From Paenibacillus_AB hodogayensis (lineage in GTDB: Bacteria; Bacillota; Bacilli; Paenibacillales; NBRC-103111), in assembly GCF_039536325.1 (NCBI RefSeq), contig NZ_BAAAYO010000021.1:1-64000 (forward strand): a DNA stretch of 64,000 nucleotides, in the 5' to 3' direction. Both the position numbers and the translations under genes were made by a program. Shown piece after piece: positions 10,001-18,048 of the stretch. The stretch's first letter is position 1; every line of letters starts with the position of its first letter. The notes under the pieces are model-generated. The model was not told where the DNA came from, did not search any database, and saw nothing but the letters and a program-made list of their open reading frames with translations.

Positions 10001-11512
10001 ACCTATACGCCTTATGCGGCTTATGCGGCGGAAGCGGTCATGACGGAGGCGCTGGGCCGGGGCGACTATATCGGTCCGCTGAAAGGACTGCCTTCAATCG
10101 TGACGGGACACGCTTTCCGTGACGGGTCGGATACGGTGGCGGTACTATGGTCTTCTTCGCCGGAGCAGGTTACCCTGCAGCTGAATGTTCCACAAGTGAC
10201 ATCTACGGATATTATGGGTAAGAAAACGACGATGACGGCCGCAGCAGGAGGGACGTATACCGTTGCAGCCAGTCTCGATCCGGTGTATATCCGCCTGCAA
10301 GGCGAACTGCCGCAAGCGCTCGTACAGCCAACCGATCGTCCGATCATCCAGCCGGCGCCGCGCCAGCCGTTGACGACTGCGGAACGGGTCGTTCTGGCAC
10401 AGCTTTACCCGGCCGAGACAAGGGCGGACAGCAAGGAGAACGGCTACAGTCTGAAGTACGACCAGCCTAACAAGGTTCGGCTCGAAGTAAACAACCTGAA
10501 TGCGCTGCCGATGCGAGGAACGATCGTCGGTTCCGCCGAGGGCGGTTGGCTGATCGAGGAGCCGGTGCGTTCCATCACCGTGCAGCCGTACTCGAAGACA
10601 ATCGTCGAGTTCGACGTGGTGGCAGGCTCTGCGGTCGTTGCCAATATCGCGTCGCCTGTCTCCTTCCACGGGGAATTCGGAGGGGAACGGACGACCAAGT
10701 CTGTCGCCTATGTACGGACCGTGGCCGATGACCAGATCGGTCAGCTTCTTCCGGGTTCCGGGACACCGGCCCAGTGGCGCCTGGACTTGCCGAATGCGAT
10801 CGCCGCGATCGGCGCCGGAACGGTCACCGCAGGTCAGGAACCCGGGTCCGTTCAGTTCAAGTATCAGTTCGGCCAAGGGGACAAGTGGGCCTATCCGTTC
10901 CTGCTGCTGCCTGAAGCCACGGATTACTCCGAATTCCCGGGCTTTGCCTTCCATCTGTACGCGGATCAGAAAATCAGCGGCACGACACTCCGGCTCTTCG
11001 TCAAGGAAAGGTCCGGAGCCCGGTTCATTACATCGGCGGGCTTCACCATCGAGCAGGGGTGGAACCAGATCAAAGTGCCGTTTGGGCTGTTCTCTCATTT
11101 TGACGGGGTCGACGCGAACGGCAAGCTCGATACGAACGAAATCGTTAGCGTCCAGATTGGAATCAATACGACGCTGAGCGACGTTCCGCCTTTTACGATC
11201 AAAAATTTCGGCGTGTACGGCCATTTCCCGCTTGATCGGACTCCGCCCGTCACGACGGCGACGGTATCGCCCGAAGAACCGGATGGAGAGAACGGGTGGT
11301 ATTTGCAGCCGGTTACCGTTTCGCTGCATGCAGTCGACAACAAGCCGGGCCTCATATCGACGACGTACAGCCTCGATCAAGGCGCGACATGGACCGTCTA
11401 TACGGACCCCATTGTCCTGGATCAAAGCGGAACGCATGAGCTGCGGTTCCGTTCGTCCGATGCGGCGGGCAACGTAGAGCCTGTTCAGACGCTGATCTTC
11501 AAGATCGTTTAG
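7019..11512 (+). CDS. large secreted multidomain glycoside hydrolase (clan-A-like)
   Basis: A 1497-residue exported protein. The TTG at 7019 is chosen because AAGGAG (7005-7010) lies 8 bases upstream; GTG at 7010 would overlap that site. In order: signal peptide (about 1-35), a DNRLRE-type domain (about 55-210), a fibronectin III domain (about 220-305), two tandem similar beta-sandwich carbohydrate-binding-like repeats (about 308-455 and 456-605, each starting YEGE and ending YAFFLD), a linker, and a TIM-barrel region from about 710. Candidate catalytic residues are E828 in WNEPD (acid/base) and E934 in VTEAG (nucleophile), typical of clan A families such as GH39 or GH5. The C-terminus has beta domains and a final OmpL47-type module (about 1410-1497). 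Substrate is unknown. It shares an operon with the lipoprotein at 5639. Confidence 0.8.
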   Translation: MVFKGTLNKISLALAFLMLASLPYPWIAAMEPAVRQVRAEGAPVGQATYAPAVQLAPVEDTYVQGGAQAANNFGASTTLAVKTSSAGLTRQALMKFDLSSFAGPLGSAKLKVYGAVTDGEGSEVDVQVYGLEQDGWSEGTLTWNTRPQPQHYLASAHMNKTMKWHEYDVTSFVKRQQELDQTASFLFLEEANPGLLVQLNSKENAANKPYLELSAARVQEASPVWPSSSGLRALRASANSAQLSWTAATDAAGVSGYRVYRNGTVIGSVYGQQQTFTVNGLAPGTRHTFKVEAGNAAGHWSTDGPYVTYEANQYGLEGEGESYVSANFTPSIQTGAAYSGGKFLSLFSDVPSPNDGYWVQYAVYAPVAGAYRLDVASSPINAAWASPYDLKINDGPFAPVSHAVEYGKITDTVRQFHLQNVVLEAGLNTLSFRVKERRTQPDTRYAFFLDSFQLTFAHHTEYEGETAFSTNFAPGVQSGAEYSGGRQLALFTDAAPPAGGYVAEYRIEVSQKGLYQLDVAATPHQAAWSSPYEISVNGGSFKRVTEAVQYATVNSMVYKYHLEPLTLQAGSNSIVFRVTEPRQQPDAKYAFFLDWFRVAPIGASVRSLTASAPMNVFQYGQPASFQVRLSNQTGLPAKLAYSIRDYWDQEVSAQTLTLPGEQDTADISLSELPKGHYRIKVQLAGAEESLTELFSIVTSLADRPQVDDSPFGLDAAMAWIVPKSKLAEVATVLKLTGATWIRDRFRWNDAVNPEPGTFNFAADVAKDAISALSDADLHISDVYHSAPSWTRNAANAKLPDDLIAAYQMAKQSADYYGDQVKTWEVWNEPDITYFANPDETADKYAAFLKAASIGYRDAASDPHVAISGFALLPGVFEQVAMENELLPYFDIYNFHRHQRYKAGASSMPYPSGVELHQQFLDQYGGGAKPMWVTEAGISFAAAAPVELTHRQQVVQARYMVTSTVTSIAQGTDKHFGFLALPLQEGAYYWGMLSRTYTPYAAYAAEAVMTEALGRGDYIGPLKGLPSIVTGHAFRDGSDTVAVLWSSSPEQVTLQLNVPQVTSTDIMGKKTTMTAAAGGTYTVAASLDPVYIRLQGELPQALVQPTDRPIIQPAPRQPLTTAERVVLAQLYPAETRADSKENGYSLKYDQPNKVRLEVNNLNALPMRGTIVGSAEGGWLIEEPVRSITVQPYSKTIVEFDVVAGSAVVANIASPVSFHGEFGGERTTKSVAYVRTVADDQIGQLLPGSGTPAQWRLDLPNAIAAIGAGTVTAGQEPGSVQFKYQFGQGDKWAYPFLLLPEATDYSEFPGFAFHLYADQKISGTTLRLFVKERSGARFITSAGFTIEQGWNQIKVPFGLFSHFDGVDANGKLDTNEIVSVQIGINTTLSDVPPFTIKNFGVYGHFPLDRTPPVTTATVSPEEPDGENGWYLQPVTVSLHAVDNKPGLISTTYSLDQGATWTVYTDPIVLDQSGTHELRFRSSDAAGNVEPVQTLIFKIV

Positions 11513-11567
11513 ACCTCTTCATAGAGGCTTAATGATTCGCTTCAATTCCTGTTTCCTCTCTAGTGAG

Positions 11568-11607
11568 AAAAGGATCGCGGCCGCTGCGGCTTCGGTCCTT
11601 TTCCGTT
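11568..11607 (+). terminator. probable rho-independent terminator
   Basis: AAAAGGATCG (11568-11577) pairs with CGGTCCTTTT (11592-11601), with one G-U pair, and is followed by a short T-rich tail. It lies after the hydrolase gene. Confidence 0.55.
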
Positions 11608-11763
11608 CTTGAACGTGTGTGCGCAGGCAGGGGAACGGGGAAGGCGCTTACAAGGGGTATATAATTCACAGAAAATAAAGGATACTTTCATGACAAATGG
11701 GAAAACTCTTTGTAGCGCTATTCCCGGATGAATCTTCGGAAAATAAACTTCAGAAAACAATGC

Positions 11764-11792
11764 TTGACAACAAGAGGGCGAATAATTACTAT
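11764..11792 (+). promoter_or_regulatory. sigma-A promoter of the inositol importer operon
   Basis: TTGACA at 11764-11769 and TACTAT at 11787-11792 are separated by exactly 17 bp. The start of transcription should fall near 11799, inside the first of three operator copies. The untranslated leader would be about 210 bases. Confidence 0.8.
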
Positions 11793-11796
11793 GTAG

Positions 11797-11852
11797 TTAA
11801 GCGCTATATCCGCCAAGTATAGCGCTTAACTTAAGGCAGGTTAAGCGCTATA
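11797..11852. repeat. three operator copies, probable LacI-type binding sites
   Basis: TTAAGCGCTATA occurs at 11797-11808 and 11841-11852, and its inverse TATAGCGCTTAA at 11818-11829. The core is AA-n-CG-n-TT-like, the pattern bound by LacI-family repressors. The first copy covers the expected transcription start. A related site lies at 15208, before iolD. The LacI-type gene at 23514 closes the same cluster and is the likely repressor. Confidence 0.7.
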
Positions 11853-11905
11853 CTTGAAAATTTGTATGTGCATCCCAATCAAGTTTTCCGGTCACTTCAT
11901 TTGAT

Positions 11906-11919
11906 TGAAAGCGATCCCA
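11906..11919. promoter_or_regulatory. cre-like site (CcpA)
   Basis: TGAAAGCGATCCCA matches the catabolite-responsive consensus TGWNANCGNTNWCA at 13 of 14 positions. It lies in the leader of the inositol importer operon, where CcpA would act as a roadblock. Confidence 0.5.
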
Positions 11920-12008
11920 TTTGATAGTTTCCAAATTTCCGGACGGATTCGGAATTTGGTTTCTATAATCAGTCAACGAACATTCATTTATTTGGAGGGG
12001 GCTATTCA

Positions 12009-13286
12009 ATGAAAAGGAAATTAGCAGGGGTAGCAATCGCATCGGTGGTCTTATTGGCGGCTTGTTCCAACACCAATGATTCGGGAAACAATAGCCAGAA
12101 TGCGGAAAACGGATCGAAGAAAAAGGTAGCGATTACTTACGGGATATGGGATAAAAACTACCAGCCGGCCGTTGAAAGCGTTATTAAGAAATTTAATGAA
12201 ACACATCCAAATATTGAAGTGAACATCGAGCTCACGCCGTGGGATCAATATTGGGCCAAGCTGGAAACGGCTGCAGTAGGAGGCAGCCTGACGGATGTAT
12301 TTTGGATGAATGGACCGAACGTTATCAAATACGCTTCCAACAAAATGATCAAGCCGCTCGACGATCAGATCGCCAAAAGCAAAGTCGATCTTGGAAACTT
12401 CCCGAAAGGTTTGAACGACCTTTATACCATTGGCGGCAAAACGTACGGAATTCCATTCGAGCTTTCGACGGTAGGATTATGGTACAACAAAGAGCTGTTC
12501 AAAGCGGCCAACGTGCCGTTCCCCGATGCATCTTGGGACTGGAACAAGGTTCGCGAAGCGGCCAAAAAGCTGACCGATCCGTCGAAGGGCGTATGGGGGA
12601 TAGCGGCTCCTATGGCCAACCAGCAAGGCTTCTATAATACGATTTTGCAGAGCAAGGGCTACGTCATCTCCGAGGACAAGAAAACATCGGGTTACGACAA
12701 GCCGGAAGCGATCGAGGGCCTGAAATTTTGGACGGATCTGATCAAGGACGGCGTATCGCCGACAGCGGCCCAGATGCAGGAAACGCAGCCGGAGAAATTG
12801 TTCGAGTCCGGAAAAGTCGCGATGATCTATGACGGATCGTGGATCGTAGGCGAATTTGCCAAAGTCGATTACACCAAAGACAAGGCGGACGTGGCCGTTC
12901 TTCCGAAAGGAAAGGCCGACACGAGCGTCATTCACGGCGTGGCTAACGTGATCAATGCGGGGACTAAGCACCCGGATGAAGCCTGGGAATTCATGAATTT
13001 CTTGAGCTCCAAGGACGCTGCTCTTATATTCGCCAAATCCGGGGCGGTTATTCCGGCCTTTACCGGTACGCAAGACGATTGGGTAAAATCGGTGCCGAAT
13101 TTCAACCTGCGCGCCTTTATCGACGTGATTCCGAAAGCGCAAGCGTATCCCGTTTCCAAAAGCACGGCCAAATGGCTGGATGCCGAAAACGAGTTTTTCA
13201 CGAAAGCTTGGTATGGACAAATGACAATCGAAGAAGCGGCCAAGCAAGCCGCAACGAAAATGAACGGCATATTGGCCCAGGAATAA
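12009..13286 (+). CDS. sugar/inositol ABC importer, binding lipoprotein
   Basis: A 425-residue CUT1-type solute-binding lipoprotein. The signal peptide ends in a lipobox (LLAAC) and is followed by an Asn/Ser-rich linker and a family-1 binding fold (ITYGIWDKNYQPAVESVIKKF start, then a WMNGPNV segment). GGAGGGGG gives a good ribosome site. Two permease genes follow. Inositol as the ligand is inferred from the shared operator with iolD and the adjacent catabolic genes; it cannot be read from the protein. A hairpin terminator after the stop probably keeps this protein more abundant than the permeases. Confidence 0.87.
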   Translation: MKRKLAGVAIASVVLLAACSNTNDSGNNSQNAENGSKKKVAITYGIWDKNYQPAVESVIKKFNETHPNIEVNIELTPWDQYWAKLETAAVGGSLTDVFWMNGPNVIKYASNKMIKPLDDQIAKSKVDLGNFPKGLNDLYTIGGKTYGIPFELSTVGLWYNKELFKAANVPFPDASWDWNKVREAAKKLTDPSKGVWGIAAPMANQQGFYNTILQSKGYVISEDKKTSGYDKPEAIEGLKFWTDLIKDGVSPTAAQMQETQPEKLFESGKVAMIYDGSWIVGEFAKVDYTKDKADVAVLPKGKADTSVIHGVANVINAGTKHPDEAWEFMNFLSSKDAALIFAKSGAVIPAFTGTQDDWVKSVPNFNLRAFIDVIPKAQAYPVSKSTAKWLDAENEFFTKAWYGQMTIEEAAKQAATKMNGILAQE

Positions 13287-13299
13287 GCTTCGCGAGCAT

Positions 13300-13328
13300 G
13301 GGCTCTATCCGCGGATAGAGCCCCTTTT
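13300..13328 (+). terminator. internal hairpin between binding protein and permeases
   Basis: An 11-bp perfect stem (GGGCTCTATCC, loop GC, GGATAGAGCCC) is followed by CTTTT. Such partial terminators between binding-protein and permease genes raise the ratio of binding protein to permease. No new promoter is obvious before 13397. Confidence 0.75.
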
Positions 13329-13396
13329 AAGCTGGATGTCCCCCAGGGCTCGCAGTATCCCGCGCCGTTCGTTCGAGAAGAAGGAGGAAAGCGATA

Positions 13397-14299
13397 ATGA
13401 ATGTCAAACCGTATCGGAGCCGATACCAAAAAAGCGATGTGACTTGGGCCTTCTTGATGATAGCTCCGAACGTGCTGGGGCTTGCGTTTTTTTACATGTG
13501 GCCCATTATTCAGACCGTCTATTTCAGTTTTACGAAATGGGGCGATTTCGGGACGTATCGTTGGGCAGGCTTGACAAACTACAGCAGGATGCTGGACGAT
13601 CCGACCGTATGGCAGGCGCTGCGGAATACGGCTCAGTATACGTTTATCTCGGTCCCGATCGCCACGGCGCTCTCCATCCTGATCGCGGTGCTTTTGAATC
13701 AAAAGATTCGGTTGGTTTCGTTATACCGCACCCTTTACTTTTTGCCGGTCGTCACGATGCCCGCGGCGATCGCTATGGTGTGGCGGTGGTTGTACAGCAC
13801 GGATTACGGTCTGATCAACCAAACGTTGAAATTGTTTTCCTTTTCGGGCGTAGGCTGGCTAAGCAATCCGGATATTGCTCCCTTTTCGCTTATTCTTGTC
13901 GGCATTTGGAGCAGCGTCGGCTATAACATGATCATTTTTTTGGCGGGTTTGCAGGGTATTTCCAAATCTTACTACGAAGCTGCGGAAATTGACGGCGCCA
14001 ATCGGCTAACCCAATTTTTCAGAATTACTCTTCCGGTTTTAACGCCAACCATCTTCTTTGCGACAATAATCTCGCTGATCAATGCTTTTCAGGTATTCGA
14101 TCTGATCTGGATGATGATCGGCGAAAAAAATACATCGATTTCGTCCACGCAATCGCTCGTCTATTTGTTCTACAAACAGGCGTTCATTTTGAGCGATAAA
14201 GGATATGCCGCGGGAATCGCCGTGCTGCTGTTCATTATTATTTTAGCGGTAACGATAGTCCAGATGAGACTGCAAAAAAAATGGGTGCATTACGAATAG
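13397..14299 (+). CDS. ABC sugar importer permease, MalF/UgpA type
   Basis: A 300-residue inner-membrane permease with about six hydrophobic segments. The cytoplasmic EAA loop (EAAEIDGANRLTQFFRITLP, around residue 193) contacts the ATPase. Start ATG at 13397 follows GAAGGAGG. It pairs with the permease 15 bases downstream and the binding protein at 12009. No ATPase is encoded in the cluster, so a shared MsmK-type ATPase elsewhere is expected, as is usual for CUT1 importers in Bacillota. Confidence 0.93.
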   Translation: MNVKPYRSRYQKSDVTWAFLMIAPNVLGLAFFYMWPIIQTVYFSFTKWGDFGTYRWAGLTNYSRMLDDPTVWQALRNTAQYTFISVPIATALSILIAVLLNQKIRLVSLYRTLYFLPVVTMPAAIAMVWRWLYSTDYGLINQTLKLFSFSGVGWLSNPDIAPFSLILVGIWSSVGYNMIIFLAGLQGISKSYYEAAEIDGANRLTQFFRITLPVLTPTIFFATIISLINAFQVFDLIWMMIGEKNTSISSTQSLVYLFYKQAFILSDKGYAAGIAVLLFIIILAVTIVQMRLQKKWVHYE

Positions 14300-14314
14300 G
14301 AGGCGGTCCCGACA

Positions 14315-15139
14315 ATGAGAGAACAGTCAAGATTTTCGAAAACTATCGTCCATCTTCTGCTTATCGCAGGGGCCCTGCTGATGCTGTTCCCCTTCTTGTG
14401 GATGATGATCACCTCTCTGAAGACGGTCGGAGAGTCCACGCAAGTGCCCATGGTCTTCTTTCCGAAGACGCCTCATTGGGTGAACTACTCGGAAGTGACG
14501 ACATTGCTGCCTTTCGGCAAGCTTTATTTCAACACGGTCATCGTCACTTTGCTGAAAGTTGCAGGCCAGCTGCTGTTTTGCTCCTTGGCGGCCTATGCGT
14601 TTGCCCGCATCGAGTTTCCGTTCAAGAACACGATTTTCATCTTGTGCCTGTCCGTCTTGATGGTGCCGAGCCAAGTGTATATGCTTCCGCAGTTTTTGAT
14701 CATGCGCGATTTTGGCTGGCTGAATTCCTTAAAGGCGCTTATCGTTCCCGGGCTGTTCAGCGCGTTCGGCATGTTTTTGCTGCGGCAATTTTTCATGTCG
14801 CTTCCGAAGGAGCTGGAAGAAGCCGCGAAGCTGGACGGCTGCAACCATTTTCAAATCTATTACCGGATTTTGCTTCCGTTGACGGGTCCCGGATTGGTTG
14901 CGGTAGCCATCTTTACATCCTTGGCCACGTGGAACGAGCTGATGTGGCCGATGATCGTAAACAGCAGTCCGGACAAAATGACGCTGTCGGTCGGCTTGTC
15001 TTCTTTGCAGGGCCAGTTCGGCACGAATTTTCCGGTGCTGATGGCAGGGTCTTTGTTGGCGCTATGGCCAATGGTCTTTTTATTCGTCTTTTTGCAAAAG
15101 TATTTTGTCGAAGGCATCTCGTTCACGGGGACCAAATAA
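14315..15139 (+). CDS. ABC sugar importer permease, MalG/UgpE type
   Basis: A 274-residue permease with six predicted membrane spans. The EAA loop (EEAAKLDGCNHFQIYYRILL) is near residue 167. It forms the second half of the channel with the protein at 13397. Start ATG follows GGAGGCGG. It ends 117 bases before iolD, with a LacI-type operator in that gap. Confidence 0.93.
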   Translation: MREQSRFSKTIVHLLLIAGALLMLFPFLWMMITSLKTVGESTQVPMVFFPKTPHWVNYSEVTTLLPFGKLYFNTVIVTLLKVAGQLLFCSLAAYAFARIEFPFKNTIFILCLSVLMVPSQVYMLPQFLIMRDFGWLNSLKALIVPGLFSAFGMFLLRQFFMSLPKELEEAAKLDGCNHFQIYYRILLPLTGPGLVAVAIFTSLATWNELMWPMIVNSSPDKMTLSVGLSSLQGQFGTNFPVLMAGSLLALWPMVFLFVFLQKYFVEGISFTGTK

Positions 15140-15207
15140 GCTGGAGGTTCCGGTGCCGGGGGGCGTAATTTCGCCCGCATACACAATCATTTGTTTCATT
15201 GTTGCGG

Positions 15208-15220
15208 ATTAAGCGCTTCA
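15208..15220. promoter_or_regulatory. LacI-type operator upstream of iolD
   Basis: ATTAAGCGCTTCA contains a perfect AAGCGCTT palindrome (15211-15218). It is the same core as the three copies at 11797-11852. It lies 37 bases before the iolD start. Confidence 0.65.
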
Positions 15221-15256
15221 CCCGCCAATGAACATTTTAAAGGGAGGGGACCCAAG

Positions 15257-17137
15257 ATGAATACGATTCGGCTTACGATGTCTCAGGCGCTGCTGCGTTA
15301 TTTGGATCGGCAATATATTTCGATAGACGGAATCGAGACGAAATTCGTTCAAGGCGTGATGGGAATATTCGGCCACGGCAATGTGACGGGGATCGGCGAA
15401 GCGCTTGAGCGAAGTCCGGGGGACTTGCTTTATATTCAGGGGAAAAACGAGCAGGGGATGGTTCACGCGGCGACCGCTTTCGCCAAACAATCCAACCGGC
15501 GGCAAATCTACGCGTGCACCTCGTCCATCGGGCCGGGAGCGCTCAACATGGTCACAGCGGCGGCGACGGCAACCGTTAACCGGATTCCCGTGCTGCTGCT
15601 CCCGGGGGATAACTTCGCTTCGCGGCAGCCCGATCCGGTTCTTCAGCAGCTGGAGGTCGTCTCGGATTACAATGTGTCGGCGACGGATGCGTTCAAAAGC
15701 GTCAGCAAATATTGGGATCGAATCGTCAGGCCGGAGCAGCTCATGTCCTCGCTCTCGCAGGCGATGCGGGTGCTGACCGATCCGGCGGAGACCGGGGCGG
15801 TTACACTGGCTCTGCCCCAGGACGTTCAGGCGGAAGCCTACGATTATCCGCTCGCCTTCTTCGAGAAGAAGGTGCATATAGTCGATCGCCGTCCGCCGTC
15901 CTTGCAAGCCGTCCAACGGGCTGCCAGTCTGATCAAGGGCAAAAAACGGCCGTTGCTGATCGCAGGCGGCGGGGTGCTTTATTCGGATGCGGCCAAGGAG
16001 CTTGCGGCGTTCGCCGAAGCTTGCGGCATTCCCGTGGCGGAAACCCAGGCAGGCAAAAGCTCCTTGCCATGGAATCACGCCTGGAACGTCGGGGCGATCG
16101 GGGTAACCGGCTCGCTTGCCGCCAACCGGCTGGCCAAGGAAGCGGACGTGATCATCGGCGTCGGCACCCGGTATTCCGATTTCACCACATCTTCGAAGTC
16201 TGCGTTCGCTCGGCCGGACGTGCAGTTTGTCAACATCAACGTCAGCGGCTTCGATTCGGTCAAAATGGACGGGGAAGCGATTGTGTCGGACGCCAAAGCG
16301 GGCTTGAACGCCTTGCTGGAAACGCTCGGCGCGGCGAATTACCGCAGCGGTTACGCATCCGGCGAGATCGCCGAATTGAAGGAGCAGTGGGATAAGGAAG
16401 TCGACCGCTTGTACGCAGCGGAGCATGAAGCCGGTTTTGCCCAAACGCGCGCTCTAGGCATCGTCAACGAGGCGATCGATCCGTCCGCCATCGTGACTTG
16501 CGCCGCAGGCAGCCTGCCCGGCGACCTGCATAGGCTGTGGAGAGCCGCCGAGCCCAAAACGTATCATATGGAATACGGGTTCTCCTGTATGGGCTATGAA
16601 ATCGCCGGCGCATTCGGGGCGGCGCTTGCCGAGCCCGACCGCGACGTATATGCAATCGTGGGCGACGGCAGCTATTTGATGCTCCACTCCGAGCTTTTGA
16701 CCAGCTTGCAGGAAGGCCGGAAAATCACGATTGTGCTGTTCGATAACCACGGCTTCCAATGTATCCATAATTTGCAGCGCGGTCACGGCAGCGACGGCTT
16801 CGGCAACGAGTTTCGCCACCGCGACGGCTCCACGGGCAGATTGACCGGCCCCTATATGAAAATCGATTTCGCCGCTCACGCCAGAAGCCTCGGCGCCCAA
16901 GCATACCGGGCCGAGACGGCGGAGCAGCTGAAGCAGGCGCTCGTGCAGGCGAAGCTGGAGACGGTCACGACGTTGATCGAGATTCCTGTCGTCCCCGGCA
17001 CGAATACGGGCGGCTACGAATCCTGGTGGCAGGTAGGCGTTCCGGAAGTTTCGCAGAGCGGCAAAGTGGTAGCCGCCCATCAAGACATGCAATCCCGGAT
17101 CATGTCGGTCAGAAGCCGAGGAGGAGCGCAATCGTGA
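15257..17137 (+). CDS. iolD: 3D-(3,5/4)-trihydroxycyclohexane-1,2-dione hydrolase
   Basis: A 626-residue thiamine-diphosphate enzyme that hydrolyses the ring of the diketo-inositol intermediate to 5-deoxy-glucuronate. The N-terminal domain carries the conserved Glu region (IQGKNEQGMVHAATAF), a central domain follows, and the C-terminal thiamine-diphosphate motif runs from GDGSY near residue 465 through FDNHGF. The start at 15257 is set by AGGGAGGGG and by the usual IolD N-terminus. Length fits the family (about 640). It is the first gene of the catabolic block and overlaps iolE by 4 bases. Confidence 0.95.
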   Translation: MNTIRLTMSQALLRYLDRQYISIDGIETKFVQGVMGIFGHGNVTGIGEALERSPGDLLYIQGKNEQGMVHAATAFAKQSNRRQIYACTSSIGPGALNMVTAAATATVNRIPVLLLPGDNFASRQPDPVLQQLEVVSDYNVSATDAFKSVSKYWDRIVRPEQLMSSLSQAMRVLTDPAETGAVTLALPQDVQAEAYDYPLAFFEKKVHIVDRRPPSLQAVQRAASLIKGKKRPLLIAGGGVLYSDAAKELAAFAEACGIPVAETQAGKSSLPWNHAWNVGAIGVTGSLAANRLAKEADVIIGVGTRYSDFTTSSKSAFARPDVQFVNINVSGFDSVKMDGEAIVSDAKAGLNALLETLGAANYRSGYASGEIAELKEQWDKEVDRLYAAEHEAGFAQTRALGIVNEAIDPSAIVTCAAGSLPGDLHRLWRAAEPKTYHMEYGFSCMGYEIAGAFGAALAEPDRDVYAIVGDGSYLMLHSELLTSLQEGRKITIVLFDNHGFQCIHNLQRGHGSDGFGNEFRHRDGSTGRLTGPYMKIDFAAHARSLGAQAYRAETAEQLKQALVQAKLETVTTLIEIPVVPGTNTGGYESWWQVGVPEVSQSGKVVAAHQDMQSRIMSVRSRGGAQS

Positions 17138-18042
17138 ACGGAATACCTTTTAAGCTGGGGATTCATCCCATCAACTGGGTCGGCGAAGATGTGAGGGAGC
17201 ACGGCGCCGATACCCCTTACGAGCAAATCCTCGATGAGATTGCGGCATTGGGCCTGCATGGGACGGAAATGGGGCGCAAATTTCCGACAGACCGCGCCGT
17301 GCTCAAGGAGGAGTTGTCCAAGCGGGACATCGGACTGGTCTCGCAATGGAAATCGGTGTTGTTCTCCGACCCTGCCTACCGGGAGTCCGAGCTTGCGGCT
17401 TACCGGGAGCATGCCGCTTTTCTGAAAGATATGGGCTCGAAAGTCATATCGACTTGCGAGGTCGGGGGATCGCTCCATTTTGACCCGCGGCGTTCGCCGA
17501 ATGAGAAGACGATTATTCCGCTGGACGAAGCAGGCTGGCAGAGCGTGGCGGAAGGCTTGAATGCGGCCGGGCAGATTGCCCAAGAATACGGGCTCAAGCT
17601 GGCTTACCATCATCATGGCGGCACGGTTATCGAATCCCGGCAAGAAATCGATCGGCTGATGGAGCTGACCGACAGCCGCTATGTGTTCTTGCTGTTCGAT
17701 ACCGGGCATGCCTACTACGGAGGAGCGGACCCGCTCGAGGTGCTCCGAACCCATTACAACCGGATCGCTTACGTCCATCTGAAGGACATTCGTCAGACGG
17801 TGCTCGACGAGGCGCGGGCGGACCGGTCCGATTTCGTCACGTGCATCCGTAAAGGCGTATTTACCGTCCCCGGCGACGGCGGGCTCGATTTTGCCCCAAT
17901 ATTCAAAGAGTTGCTGGAGCGGGGATACGACGGATGGGCGATGCTGGAAGGCGAGCAAGATCCCGCCCTGCATCCCGCCTATGCATACGCCAAACGCTCC
18001 TTGGCCTATATCGAATCGCTTATTCCACAAGAAAGCAGGTAG
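17134..18042 (+). CDS. iolE: inosose dehydratase
   Basis: A 302-residue TIM-barrel enzyme of the xylose-isomerase-like superfamily that dehydrates 2-keto-myo-inositol to the diketo intermediate used by IolD. Visible family features are an N-terminal LGIHPINWVGEDV segment, the HHHGGTVIES metal-site strand, FDTGHAYYGGADP and HLKDIR. The GTG start at 17134 sits inside the iolD stop (GTGA overlap) with GAGGAGCG upstream, which implies translational coupling. It is followed 6 bases later by iolC. Confidence 0.95.
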   Translation: MNGIPFKLGIHPINWVGEDVREHGADTPYEQILDEIAALGLHGTEMGRKFPTDRAVLKEELSKRDIGLVSQWKSVLFSDPAYRESELAAYREHAAFLKDMGSKVISTCEVGGSLHFDPRRSPNEKTIIPLDEAGWQSVAEGLNAAGQIAQEYGLKLAYHHHGGTVIESRQEIDRLMELTDSRYVFLLFDTGHAYYGGADPLEVLRTHYNRIAYVHLKDIRQTVLDEARADRSDFVTCIRKGVFTVPGDGGLDFAPIFKELLERGYDGWAMLEGEQDPALHPAYAYAKRSLAYIESLIPQESR

Positions 18043-18048
18043 CAGCCA

